From: Bog-473 sp963800725
Lineage (GTDB): Bacteria; Actinomycetota; Acidimicrobiia; Acidimicrobiales; RAAP-2
DNA length: 64,000 nt
Reading direction: 5' to 3'
NCBI GenBank assembly: GCA_963800725.1
Contig: CAWDCE010000035.1
Location: 62,001 to 126,000 of the forward strand
Shown here piece after piece: positions 47,116 to 55,685 of the stretch (position 1 is the first letter of the stretch; each line of letters starts with the position of its first letter). The position numbers were made by a program, and so were the translations under genes. The notes beneath the pieces are model-generated. The model made no database searches and was not told the origin of the DNA. It saw only the letters and a list, made by a program, of their open reading frames with translations.

Positions 47116-47814
47116 CTAGTAGCGGCCGGTCTTTTCTCGGGCCTGGTCGTAGACACTTTGGAGAGCGACGACGAGATCTTCGGTGGCGGCGTGCACCGCC
47201 GAACGCGACACGCGACCTCCCCCGGTGCGCTCTGGGGCAGCAATGGCCGGGCCGATGACGATCTGGATAGTCAGTGGCTTTGGGAGCAGTTTGCCCTTGG
47301 GCATCGCCAGGTCCGAGCCGCCGATCCCGATGGGGACGATGGGCGCGCCGGTTCGCGCCGACAAGAAGGCCGCCCCTTCCATGAGATCTTCGATGACCGC
47401 CCCAGAACGCCGGGTGCCTTCGGGGAACAACACCAGGCACTCGCCGCGCTTGAGCACCTCTTCGGCGCGCTGGAGCGCTTCGCGGTCGGCCGATTCTCGG
47501 TGCACGGGAAAGGCGCCGACATAGAGCAGGAGGCGACCGAGCCACTTGCGCTCCCACATCGAGTCCTTGGTCATGAAGAACAGCATGCGGTCCGTGCAGA
47601 ACGCGGCAAAGCTGAAATCGGCGAATGAGCGGTGCACCGGAGCGAGGATCACCGGGCCACTCGTCGGTACGTGGGACCGCCCGGTGACTTTGGGGCGGAA
47701 GAGCACCCACATCACCGACGTGAAGATGCGCCGCATGATGCGATAGCCGAGCGGACGTTTGGGGTCGAAGTCGAAGTCCTGGTGACGCCCCGGCGCCGGT
47801 GCACTTAGAGCCAT
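47116..47814 (-). CDS. plsC: 1-acyl-glycerol-3-phosphate acyltransferase-like
   Basis: A 232-residue PlsC-family acyltransferase that acylates lysophosphatidic acid or a related glycerolipid. Motif I is H61-RSFA-D66 (HX4D), motif III is F130-PEGTRR. The N-terminal segment around RIMRRIFTSVMWVLF could lie in the membrane. It overlaps the end of aroA-cmk by ten bases and is the last gene of the tyrA operon; the order cmk-plsC is common in bacteria. Confidence 0.9.
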   Translation of the reverse strand: MALSAPAPGRHQDFDFDPKRPLGYRIMRRIFTSVMWVLFRPKVTGRSHVPTSGPVILAPVHRSFADFSFAAFCTDRMLFFMTKDSMWERKWLGRLLLYVGAFPVHRESADREALQRAEEVLKRGECLVLFPEGTRRSGAVIEDLMEGAAFLSARTGAPIVPIGIGGSDLAMPKGKLLPKPLTIQIVIGPAIAAPERTGGGRVSRSAVHAATEDLVVALQSVYDQAREKTGRY

Positions 47815-49766
47815 GAGAGGACCTCCTCGACCACATCGTCAACGCTACGACCCGTCGTGTCCAACTCACGGGCGTCGCTCGCCACCTTGAGCGGCGAGGC
47901 GGCCCGGGTCGAATCGAGGTGGTCGCGCCGGGCCACGCCTGCGGCCGACTCGTCGTTGCGCCTGCGGGCTCGCTCTTCGGGTGACGCGGTCAGGTAGACC
48001 TTGAGGGTGGCGTCTGGGAAGACCACGCTCCCAATGTCGCGACCTTCGACCACCCCGCCACCGTGCTCGTCGGCCCAGGACCGTTGGCGCTGCACCAGGG
48101 CGCGGCGGACCCCGGCGTTGGCCGCCACTACTGACACGGCCCGCCCGACCCCTTCGGAGCGGATGTCGTTGGTGACGTCGACGCCGTTGATCACCACCGT
48201 TTCACTGACCGAGATCGAGGCGCGGGCGGCGAGGTCGGCCACCTCGCCTTCGGCTTCGGGCGCGATGTTCGTGGCCAGTGCCAACGCGGCGACGGCGCGG
48301 TACATGGCGCCGGTATCGAGGCGCTCGAGCCCGAGGCGTTCGGCCACCGCACGCGACACGGTGGATTTGCCGGCCCCCGCCGGACCGTCGATGGCGATCA
48401 GCAAAGGACGGGGGGGCGAACCCGCCCCGACACCTCCGGCGTGATCGGTTCTCGAGGTGAGGCGCCGCAGGTCCCGGGCGAAGTCGGGGTAGCTGGTCGC
48501 GGTGGCCTCGAACCCGGTGATGATGCTGCGCTCCCCCGGCGCCGCGGCCAAGGCGGCGACCGCCGCGGCCATGGCCATGCGGTGATCGCCCCGGCTGTCG
48601 AAGCGCGCCCCGCGAAGTGAACCGTTCGGGCCGACGCCGGTGATGACCAAGGTGTCCCCCACCGCCTCGGCCGACGCACCGAAGGCCCGCACCATGTCGA
48701 CCACCGCAGCCAGGCGGTCGACTTCTTTGATCCGCAATTCGCCAACGTCGGAGAAGGTGGTGACGCCTTGGGCCACGGCGGCGGCGACAGCGAGGATCGG
48801 CACCTCATCGAGCGAGGGGATCTCCGCGGCGCGTATCTCGGTGCCGACGAGCGGCCCGGCCTGGGTGGTGATCGACGTCGTGTTGGCCCCCGCAGCATCG
48901 TCGTCGAGGGTGAAGACCACCTGGGCTCCCATGCGCCGCAGCACGTTGGCGAACCCGAGCCGAGCCGGCCCTTGATAGACGCCGCGGACATCGACCACGC
49001 TCTCGGCCACGACACAGCCCGCCACCACGAAGAAGGCGGCGGCCGAAGGGTCGCCGGGCACCGTGCGCTCCACCGGGCGCAGCGTCGAGGGGCGCACGGT
49101 CACCGAGCGCCCCTCACCTTGGGTGCGCACCGTGATATCGGCCCCGGCATCGACGAGCATCTCTTCGGTGTGGGTCCGGGTGGTGACCGATTCGCGCACC
49201 GTGGTCGATCCCGACGCCGTCAGGCCGGCCAAGAGGATGGCGGACTTAACCTGTGCGCTAGCGACGGGCGAGGTCCACTCGATGCCACGCAGCGGGCCGC
49301 CGACGATGCGCAACGGTGGCAGCACCCGTTCGCCGCGTCCCGACACGGCCGCACCCATCGCGTTGAGGGGAATCGCGACGCGGTCCATGGGGCGACTCGA
49401 CAATGACTCGTCGCCAAAGAGTTCGCTTTCCCACGCGCACCCGGCGAGGAGGCCGGCGAGCAGCCGCATCGACGTGCCCGAATTGCCGCAGTCGATCGGT
49501 GCGGGTGGCGCGTGCAGACGGCTGCGCCCCCCGACGAGGACCAATGCACCGTCGTGGCGGCGCTCGGCCTCGACCCCCATGGCGACGACGGCAGCGAGGG
49601 TGGCGGCGACATCGGCACCGTCGGAGAGCCCGTGGATCACCGAGGTCCCTTCGGCGAGGGCGCCAAAGAGGATGCTGCGATGCGAGATGGACTTCTCCCC
49701 AGGAGTGCGCACGGACCCGCGAACCGGCGTGGCTCCGTCCACCACGAGGGCGCGTGGCGCGCTCAT
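47805..49766 (-). CDS. aroA-cmk: Fused EPSP synthase and cytidylate kinase
   Basis: A 653-residue bifunctional protein in one intact frame. Residues 1-440 are EPSP synthase, which joins shikimate 3-phosphate and phosphoenolpyruvate: PGEKSISHR (22-30), GNSGTSMR (94-101), ESLSSRPMDR (120-129) and SRGDHRMAM (391-399). After a short Gly-rich linker (about 440-452) comes CMP kinase with the P-loop GPAGAGKST (461-469), LDTGAMYR (483-490) and VVEGRDIGS. The two genes are neighbours in many bacteria; here they are joined. ATG 49766 overlaps the tyrA stop (ATGA) and is preferred to the upstream ATG at 49787. Confidence 0.95.
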   Translation of the reverse strand: MSAPRALVVDGATPVRGSVRTPGEKSISHRSILFGALAEGTSVIHGLSDGADVAATLAAVVAMGVEAERRHDGALVLVGGRSRLHAPPAPIDCGNSGTSMRLLAGLLAGCAWESELFGDESLSSRPMDRVAIPLNAMGAAVSGRGERVLPPLRIVGGPLRGIEWTSPVASAQVKSAILLAGLTASGSTTVRESVTTRTHTEEMLVDAGADITVRTQGEGRSVTVRPSTLRPVERTVPGDPSAAAFFVVAGCVVAESVVDVRGVYQGPARLGFANVLRRMGAQVVFTLDDDAAGANTTSITTQAGPLVGTEIRAAEIPSLDEVPILAVAAAVAQGVTTFSDVGELRIKEVDRLAAVVDMVRAFGASAEAVGDTLVITGVGPNGSLRGARFDSRGDHRMAMAAAVAALAAAPGERSIITGFEATATSYPDFARDLRRLTSRTDHAGGVGAGSPPRPLLIAIDGPAGAGKSTVSRAVAERLGLERLDTGAMYRAVAALALATNIAPEAEGEVADLAARASISVSETVVINGVDVTNDIRSEGVGRAVSVVAANAGVRRALVQRQRSWADEHGGGVVEGRDIGSVVFPDATLKVYLTASPEERARRRNDESAAGVARRDHLDSTRAASPLKVASDARELDTTGRSVDDVVEEVLSWL

Positions 49767-50854
49767 GAGAGCTGCTCGGCCCGGCATCGGTAGCCCTGGC
49801 GTTCAATGGCCTCGCGCAGCGCTTGGGCGTCGGCGGTGTCGACCACCAAGATCAACACGCCGCGCGGACCCTCGGCCGAGTGGGCGATCTCGATGTCATA
49901 AATGCTGATCCCGGCATTAGCGGCGAGTGAGGTGATCTCGGCCAGCTCACCGTGGCGGTCGGGTACCGGGATCCGCAGTTCGGAGAGGTTGTCGGGCCGC
50001 ACGAAGCGGGCGGGCAGGCTGCGTCGGGCCACGCTCGCCCGCTGCAGGCTGTCGAAAAGGGCACCACGGTCGTTGTGGGCCACCCGGTCGCGCATGACGA
50101 TGAGTTCGGCCACCAACGAATCGAGGGCGTCGACGATGGGGCCCACGTTCTCGGTGCAGATATCGGGCCAGATGCCCGGGTGACCGGCCGCCACCCGGGT
50201 CATGTCACGGAATCCTCCCGCGGCCAAGCGCAGGAGCGATCCGTCCTGTTCGGCGCCGCTCGTGGCGGCGTTCATCAAGGTGGCAGCGACGAGGTGCGGG
50301 ACGTGCGAGACCACGGCGACCAGGCGGTCGTGATCGGGGGCGGAGAGGACCAAGACATCGGCCCCGAGCGCGACCACCACCCCTTGGAGGGCCCTAAAAG
50401 CCGCCAGATCGGTGTCGCTGGTCGGGGTGAGCACCCAGACCGCGCCCTCGAAGAGATCGGGATCTGCCCCGCGCAGCCCGACCTGCTCGGAGCCCGCCAT
50501 TGGATGGCCGCCAATGAAGCGGGGATGGGCCACGCCGCCGACGATGGCGGTCTTGACCCCCGACACGTCGGTCACCACGAGGTCGGGGCGCCGATGCTCG
50601 TCGGCCAGGATGTCGTGAGCGATCGCCGCCACCGCGGCCGCCGGGGTGGCGATGAAGACGACCTGGGCCTCGAGGTCGTCGCCGGCCTGGTCGAGTACCC
50701 CCCGCTCGAGCGCGTCGGCCAGTCGATCGGCGTCGGCGTCGGTGCCGCTCACATGCCAGCCCCGCCGACGGAGCGCGAGGGCGATGGAACCTCCAATCAA
50801 TCCGGTCCCAACCACCTGCGCCCGGGGGCTTGGGTCCTCAGTCAGGGAGGTCAT
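49763..50854 (-). CDS. tyrA: Prephenate dehydrogenase
   Basis: A 363-residue TyrA, which oxidatively decarboxylates prephenate to 4-hydroxyphenylpyruvate for tyrosine synthesis. The NAD fingerprint VVGTGLIGGSIALALRRRG is at the N-terminus; VTDVSGVKT, FIGGHPMAGSE and the SHVPHLVAATLM helix follow. Residues about 290-363 form an ACT-like regulatory domain (RIPVPDRHGELAEI, ISIYDIEI), which often senses tyrosine. The ATG at 50854 lies inside the end of aroH (17-base overlap). Confidence 0.93.
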   Translation of the reverse strand: MTSLTEDPSPRAQVVGTGLIGGSIALALRRRGWHVSGTDADADRLADALERGVLDQAGDDLEAQVVFIATPAAAVAAIAHDILADEHRRPDLVVTDVSGVKTAIVGGVAHPRFIGGHPMAGSEQVGLRGADPDLFEGAVWVLTPTSDTDLAAFRALQGVVVALGADVLVLSAPDHDRLVAVVSHVPHLVAATLMNAATSGAEQDGSLLRLAAGGFRDMTRVAAGHPGIWPDICTENVGPIVDALDSLVAELIVMRDRVAHNDRGALFDSLQRASVARRSLPARFVRPDNLSELRIPVPDRHGELAEITSLAANAGISIYDIEIAHSAEGPRGVLILVVDTADAQALREAIERQGYRCRAEQLS

Positions 50855-51212
50855 CGCGGAGCCCTTGGGCACCGTGGAGGTAGACGTGGTGGATCTGCTC
50901 CTTGGTCTTGGTGGTGTGGACGTGGAGCAGGACCCGGATACACAGCGCCATGGCGCCGGGCACGGCGATCTCGGCGGCACACAGCAATGGCACGGCCCCG
51001 AAGCCGATTTCGCGGATGGCGGTGGCGGGGAAGGTGCTGTGCACGTCGGGGGTGGCGGTAAAGAGCACGCTCACGATGTCGTCCTCGCTCAGGTCGTTGC
51101 GCTCCATGATCGTGCGGATCAGCTCCTGGGAGCGCTGCGTGACCTGCTCGGTCGTGTCGGCATCGACCGTGGTGGCCCCGCGTAGGCCTCTGACCATCAC
51201 CGTCTGGGACAT
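50838..51212 (-). CDS. aroH: Chorismate mutase, AroH class
   Basis: A 124-residue monofunctional chorismate mutase of the Bacillus AroH type. It rearranges chorismate to prephenate, the substrate of the next gene, tyrA. Family features are VRGLRGATTVDADT at the start, ELIRTIMERNDL, VLFTATPDVHSTFPA and the active-site Arg in LCIRVLLHVHT. It is 79 bases from rluB and overlaps tyrA, so aroH-tyrA-aroA/cmk-plsC form a compact aromatic/lipid operon. Confidence 0.95.
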   Translation of the reverse strand: MSQTVMVRGLRGATTVDADTTEQVTQRSQELIRTIMERNDLSEDDIVSVLFTATPDVHSTFPATAIREIGFGAVPLLCAAEIAVPGAMALCIRVLLHVHTTKTKEQIHHVYLHGAQGLRDDLPD

Positions 51213-51290
51213 GGGCGCTCATGCTAATGGGTGTGAGCGGGCCGCCTCAGTTGATGGATCGGGCACCCCGGCCTCGGCGTGCGCATCGCG

Positions 51291-52055
51291 TCAGGGCGGC
51301 GGGGAGGGTACGCGGGCGCCCCGAGCACCGCTCGCGGCACCGGCGAGGGCTCGGACCTCGGCGCCACTGAGCTTGCGCCACTGTCCGGGCGCCAACGTGG
51401 TGTCGCGCAGGGGCCCGATCCGGGTGCGCACCAACCGCTTGACAGGATGGCCAATGGCCTCGCACATGCGGCGGACCTGGCGGTTCTTGCCCTCATGGAT
51501 GACCAGGCGCAGCACGCCGGGAGCCAGTACCCCAACGCCTGCCGCAGCCGTCATGCCGTCGTCGAGCTCGACCCCTTCTCGCAGCGCCCGCAGCGCGCCG
51601 GCTCGGGGAGTCCCTCCCGCCACGTGGGCCACGTACTCCTTTTCGACCCCGTGGGAGGGGTGGGTGACGAGTTGGGTCAGCGCCCCGTCGTTGGTCAAGA
51701 TCAACAGACCTTCGGTGTCCCGGTCGAGGCGCCCGACCGCAAAGACACGCGGCTCGGGCGGGACCAGGTCGACCACGGTGCGTCGGCCGTGGGTGTCCGA
51801 CGCCGTGGTGATCACGTCGGCCGGCTTGTTCATGAGGTAGTACACGAGCCCGGGGGCGACCGGGAGCAGGACGCCGTCGACTTCGACCCGGGCTGCGTTG
51901 ACGTCGATCCGGCGACCAAGGATCGCCACCGTGCCGTCGACGGTGACCCGACCGCTCGCGATCAGGTCCTCGCAGACCCGGCGCGACCCCTGCCCGCAAC
52001 GGGCCAGGACCTTTTGGAGTCGCTCCCCCTCGGCCAAGGGCGCGGTCCGCGCCAC
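51291..52055 (-). CDS. rluB: 23S rRNA pseudouridine synthase RluB-like
   Basis: A 254-residue RluB/RsuA-family enzyme. An N-terminal S4 RNA-binding domain (ERLQKVLARCGQGSRR, IASGRVTVDG) is followed by the catalytic domain with the Asp in VGRLDRDTEGLLILTND, and KEYVAHV and GKNRQVRRMCEAIGHPV. It isomerises a uridine of 23S rRNA (helix 89 in E. coli RluB). The GTG at 52055 gives the usual short N-terminus. The C-terminal 20 residues are low complexity. Position after scpA-scpB is conserved in many bacteria. Confidence 0.93.
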   Translation of the reverse strand: MARTAPLAEGERLQKVLARCGQGSRRVCEDLIASGRVTVDGTVAILGRRIDVNAARVEVDGVLLPVAPGLVYYLMNKPADVITTASDTHGRRTVVDLVPPEPRVFAVGRLDRDTEGLLILTNDGALTQLVTHPSHGVEKEYVAHVAGGTPRAGALRALREGVELDDGMTAAAGVGVLAPGVLRLVIHEGKNRQVRRMCEAIGHPVKRLVRTRIGPLRDTTLAPGQWRKLSGAEVRALAGAASGARGARVPSPPP

Positions 52056-52087
52056 CTTGTGCTCCGGTCACCGCCGATGCCTCAGGA

Positions 52088-52683
52088 TCAAGCGTCGTCG
52101 GGCCCGATTCCCGCTTCGAGGCCCAACCCGGCCTGCATCTCCTCTTCGAACTGGGCCGCCACTTCTGGACCGGGCAAGAAGTCCTCCACTGCGGGCAGCT
52201 GGGCGACCGAATTCAGCCCCAGGCGCTCCAAGAACAGGTCGGTGGTGCCATAGAGGGCGGGTTGACCGGGCCCTTCTGCGTGACCGACGACCTCGATGTA
52301 ACCGCGTTGTTCGAGGAGGCGGGTCACCCCGTCGACGTTCACACCGCGAGCGAGGAGATCTGGGCCCGCGAGACGGGTTGACGGTAGGCCACGATGGCCA
52401 GGGTCTCGAGCGCCGCGGTCGAAAGACGGGGCGACACGTCGCGATTGGCGAACCGCTCGACGTAGGGGGCGAGGTCGGGGTGCGTCTGGAGCCGTGCTCC
52501 CCCGGCGATGCGAGCCAGCACGAATCCACGCCCCGAGGTCTCATAGTCCTCGGCCAAGGCGTCGAGGGCGTTGTCGACCTGATCGACGGGGACCTCGAGC
52601 AGCTCGGCCAGCAGACCGGGCGCGACAGGTTCGACCGCCACCAACAGCACCGCTTCGATGACCCGATTGAGGTCCTCGCTCAT
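52088..52683 (-). CDS. scpB: Segregation and condensation protein B (frameshifted)
   Basis: About 198 residues with two winged-helix domains; ScpB dimerises and completes the SMC-ScpA ring that compacts the chromosome. VIEAVLLVAVEPVAPGLLAE opens the first domain, ALETLAIVAYRQPVSRAQIS begins the second, and GVTRLLEQRGYIEVVG-type residues follow in the next frame. One G is missing from a GGG run near 52345 (GCGGTGTG where GCGGGTGTG restores SSLAGVNVDGV). The ATG at 52683 overlaps the scpA stop (ATGA). About 35 acidic residues form the C-terminal tail. Confidence 0.93.
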
Positions 52684-53492
52684 CCTTCGTACTCCTCGAT
52701 CTCGATGCCGATCATTTCGCCCAGCCCCCGACCGCTCCCGACCCCGGCGAACAGGTCGCCTTCGTCGAGCCAATCGATGCGCAAGTCCCCGAAGCTGTGG
52801 CCCTGGCCGAGGGTGACCCGACCGAGCTTGCACAGCTCGAGCAGCGCCAAGAATCGGACGATGACCTCCATCTTGGTGCGGCAGCCCTCCACCAGGTGCC
52901 GAAACGAAGTCGCCCGGCGCTCTTTGGGCACAGCGACCAGTTCGGCGAGGGCTTCGGCGACCGAGACCGTGTCGACGGTGACGTGGGACAGGTCGACCCG
53001 CTCGACAGGACGTTCGGCCGCCCCGCGGAAGTAGGCCTGGGCCAGGTCGTCGGGGGTGACGCCGGCGAGGAGGTCGGGGGCATGGACCGCGAAGTCCGGG
53101 TCCAGCCCGACATCGCGGGGCACGGATCGGGCGGCCTGTTCGCCCATGGCCACAAACACATCCGCCGCGGCGGCGTAGGCCCGGCACTCGAGCAGGCGGG
53201 CCAGCAACAAGTCCCGCTCGTCCCAGCCAATCAGCTCATCGTCTTCGTCCGCGACTTCGCGGCCGGGCAGCAACTTTTGGGACTTGAGCTCGATCAAGAT
53301 GGCGGCGACCAGGAGGAACTCTGAGAGTTGGTTCAACTTGATCTGCTCGCGTTGTTCATTCAGCACCCGCAAGAACCCGTCGACCAGCGGCAAGAGCGCG
53401 ATGTCGAGGACATCGACCTCATGGGACGACACCAGGTGCAATAACAGGTCGATCGGACCCTCGAATACCGGAGTGGAGACCGCGTAGGTCAT
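52680..53492 (-). CDS. scpA: Segregation and condensation protein A
   Basis: A 270-residue kleisin that bridges the two SMC heads. VFEGPIDLLLHLVSSHEVDVLD at the N-terminus is the signature of the SMC-neck-binding helix region, followed by LSEFLLVAAILIELKSQKLLP and the acidic linker (ADEDDEL). The C-terminal winged helix (about 200-270, FLALLELCKLGRV) binds the SMC cap. Intact. ATG 53492 is 56 bases from the divergent trpS start. Confidence 0.95.
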   Translation of the reverse strand: MTYAVSTPVFEGPIDLLLHLVSSHEVDVLDIALLPLVDGFLRVLNEQREQIKLNQLSEFLLVAAILIELKSQKLLPGREVADEDDELIGWDERDLLLARLLECRAYAAAADVFVAMGEQAARSVPRDVGLDPDFAVHAPDLLAGVTPDDLAQAYFRGAAERPVERVDLSHVTVDTVSVAEALAELVAVPKERRATSFRHLVEGCRTKMEVIVRFLALLELCKLGRVTLGQGHSFGDLRIDWLDEGDLFAGVGSGRGLGEMIGIEIEEYEG

Positions 53493-53548
53493 CCTTTGAC
53501 CCTAGTGAACGACGCCCGGGCCGACGTGCACCTCCTACGATGGAGCCA

Positions 53549-54529
53549 ATGAGCAGGGTCCTCTCCGGCATCGCCCCGTCGGGCGACTTCACACTTGGCA
53601 ACTACCTCGGTGCGCTGCGCCACTGGGTCACCTTCCAAGACACCCACGACGCCTTCTATTGCCTCGTCGACCTCCACGCCCTCACCACGGAGATCGAACC
53701 CGACGGCCGTTGCGCAATTCCTTGGATGCCGCCCTCAACTTGTTGGCCGTCGGATTGGACCCGAAGCGCTGCACGCTGTTCGCGGAGAGCCATGTGCCCG
53801 AGCACCCCCGGCTCTCATGGCTGCTCGAATGCACCGCCACGATGGGCGAGCTGCGCCGCATGACCCAGTTCAAGGACAAGGGCCAGGGCCAAGAGAGTGT
53901 CCGGGTCGGCCTGTTCACCTACCCGGTGCTCATGGCGGCCGACATCTTGCTCTACGACGCCGACGTGGTCCCCGTCGGAGACGACCAGCGCCAGCATCTC
54001 GAGCTGACCCGTGAGGTCGCGCTGCGCTTCAACCACCACTACGGCGAGACGTTCGTCGTTCCCGATGCCGCTATTGCGGGCACGGCCGCCCGGGTGATGG
54101 ACCTGCAGCATCCGGAGCGCAAGATGTCCAAATCGGCGAACTCACCCCTTGGGACCGTTGGCCTGTTGGATTCGCCCGAGGACATCTCGAAGAAGATCAA
54201 AAAGGCCGTCACCGACACCGACGGCGAGATGCGCTATGACCGCGGGACCAAGCCCGGGCTCGCCAACTTGTTGGACCTGCTTGCCGCGGCCACGGGTTCC
54301 ACCCCGACCGAGGTGGCCACGCACTACGAGCGTTACGGCGACCTCAAGGCAGCCGTCGCCGAGGCGCTCGACGAGTTGCTGCGCCCGGTGCGAGAGCGCC
54401 GCCGCGAGCTCAGGACGACCCCGCGTACGTCAACGCGGTATTGGCCGACGGTGCGCCCGGGCCCACGAGGTGGCGTCGCAGACTTACGCCAAGGCGGCAT
54501 CGGCCATTGGACTCTTGGCCCCCACTTGA
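53549..54529 (+). CDS. trpS: Tryptophanyl-tRNA synthetase (frameshifted)
   Basis: About 327 residues, the family length, for a class I aminoacyl-tRNA synthetase. PSGDFTLGNYLGA is the HIGH-type signature (T-LGN here), KMSKSAN is the KMSKS loop, and GDDQRQHLELTR with LFTYPVLMAADILLY form the tryptophan pocket. Frame changes near 53715 and near 54415-54460 must be bridged; the end AHEVASQTYAKAASAIG is in the second frame and stops at 54529. The ATG at 53549 has GGAG five bases upstream; ATG 53540 in frame is less likely. Confidence 0.93.
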
Positions 54530-54553
54530 GCGCCCCGCCAAACGAGGGCGGCG

Positions 54554-55321
54554 CTAGTTCGTCGCGAACAACACGCCTTCCCACCATGAGTAGAGGTGGT
54601 TGAAGGCTTCGGTGATCGGGCCGTGGGCCCCGAGATAGAAATTGAGCACGACGAGACCCATGATGAGGGGCATCGTGTAGGGCCGTATGCGCAAATACGT
54701 CGGCCAGTAGCGGGCTGGCAGCAGGCGCTCGAAGAGCACCGAGCCGTCGAGGGGTGGAATCGGCACGAGGTTGAACGCCATCAGTCCGATGTTGGCCAGG
54801 CTGAACAAGAAGATGATCTGGGCCACCAGCGGCAGGGTGCCGACGCTCAAGGTGGGGCGTATCCATTCGATGAAGACCACGGCGCTGATGCCCGCCAGCA
54901 CGGCGTTGGTGGCGGGCCCGGCCAAGGACACCAACACGCCCTGGTTGCGCGGGCTGCGCAGTTGTCCGACATTGACCGGGACGGGCTTGGCCCACCCGAA
55001 CGCCCCGAATCCCCCGAGCACCAAGAGGGCCGGGACGATCAAGGTGCCGATCGGGTCGATGTGCACGAGCGGATTCAAGGTGAGGCGACCGGCGCGTTGT
55101 GCGGTTCGGTCACCGAAGAACTTGGCCACCCATCCGTGGGACACCTCGTGGAGGACGATGGAGGGCACCACGACGCAGAACAAGAGGATCTCTTGCTGGG
55201 TGATGTTGTGGTGCAGGACCAACGCGATGAAGATGACCGCCCCGGCGAGGATCCACAGATTGCGCTTGGTCTGAGGGTTCATGGGTCGGCGCCCCGATGG
55301 GGCACCGCCCGTTTGGGCCAC
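54554..55321 (-). CDS. Site-2-protease-like M50 membrane metallopeptidase
   Basis: A 255-residue polytopic protein of the M50 (S2P/Rip-like) group without PDZ domain. The zinc site is H58-EVS-H62 in the second helix, with the third ligand Asp in VPIPPLDGS near residue 190. NPLVHIDPIGTLIVP and SLAGPATNAVLA are the other family marks. It would cut helices within the membrane. A CBS-less, PDZ-less form like this often acts on small or unknown substrates; release of a membrane-tethered sigma domain would fit the window, but it is only a guess. The GTG at 55321 abuts the DksA-like stop; ATG 55282 is also possible. Confidence 0.88.
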   Translation of the reverse strand: MAQTGGAPSGRRPMNPQTKRNLWILAGAVIFIALVLHHNITQQEILLFCVVVPSIVLHEVSHGWVAKFFGDRTAQRAGRLTLNPLVHIDPIGTLIVPALLVLGGFGAFGWAKPVPVNVGQLRSPRNQGVLVSLAGPATNAVLAGISAVVFIEWIRPTLSVGTLPLVAQIIFLFSLANIGLMAFNLVPIPPLDGSVLFERLLPARYWPTYLRIRPYTMPLIMGLVVLNFYLGAHGPITEAFNHLYSWWEGVLFATN

Positions 55322-55681
55322 CTACTGCTTGGCGGCGTCGACGATGCAAAAACGCGCCGCCGGCATGGCTTCGAGCCGGGCCTCGCCGATTGGCTTGCCG
55401 CACACCTCGCAGGTTCCATAGGTACCGGCCTCGAGGCGCACCAGCGCGGCGTCGACCTCTTCGAGGGCGTCTTGGAGCTCGGTCGCCAATCGTTCGGCCT
55501 CGCCGCGTTCGGCGGTGACCTGGGAGGAATCGGCGAAATTCGAGTCGTAGTTCAGGCCGGTGTCACCCTCATTGGCGAATCCGAGTTCCGCGAGCTGGGC
55601 GCGGAAGCTGGCTCGCTCGGCCGCTAAGAGGGCGGCGTAGTCGATGGCTTCGCTGGCGGCCGTGGGGGCCTCATTTGGCAT
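55322..55681 (-). CDS. TraR/DksA-type zinc-finger protein, one ligand missing
   Basis: A 119-residue protein: a coiled-coil N-terminal half (residues about 14-85) and a C-terminal zinc finger of the TraR/DksA family. C91-EV-C94 and C112 are present, but the fourth ligand position is D115 (FCIVD) where DksA has cysteine. Such proteins enter the RNA polymerase secondary channel; the acidic tip may be in YDSNFADSSQ. Cotranscribed with the M50 gene (adjacent stop and start) and close to xerD. Confidence 0.85.
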   Translation of the reverse strand: MPNEAPTAASEAIDYAALLAAERASFRAQLAELGFANEGDTGLNYDSNFADSSQVTAERGEAERLATELQDALEEVDAALVRLEAGTYGTCEVCGKPIGEARLEAMPAARFCIVDAAKQ

Positions 55682-55685
55682 GGCT

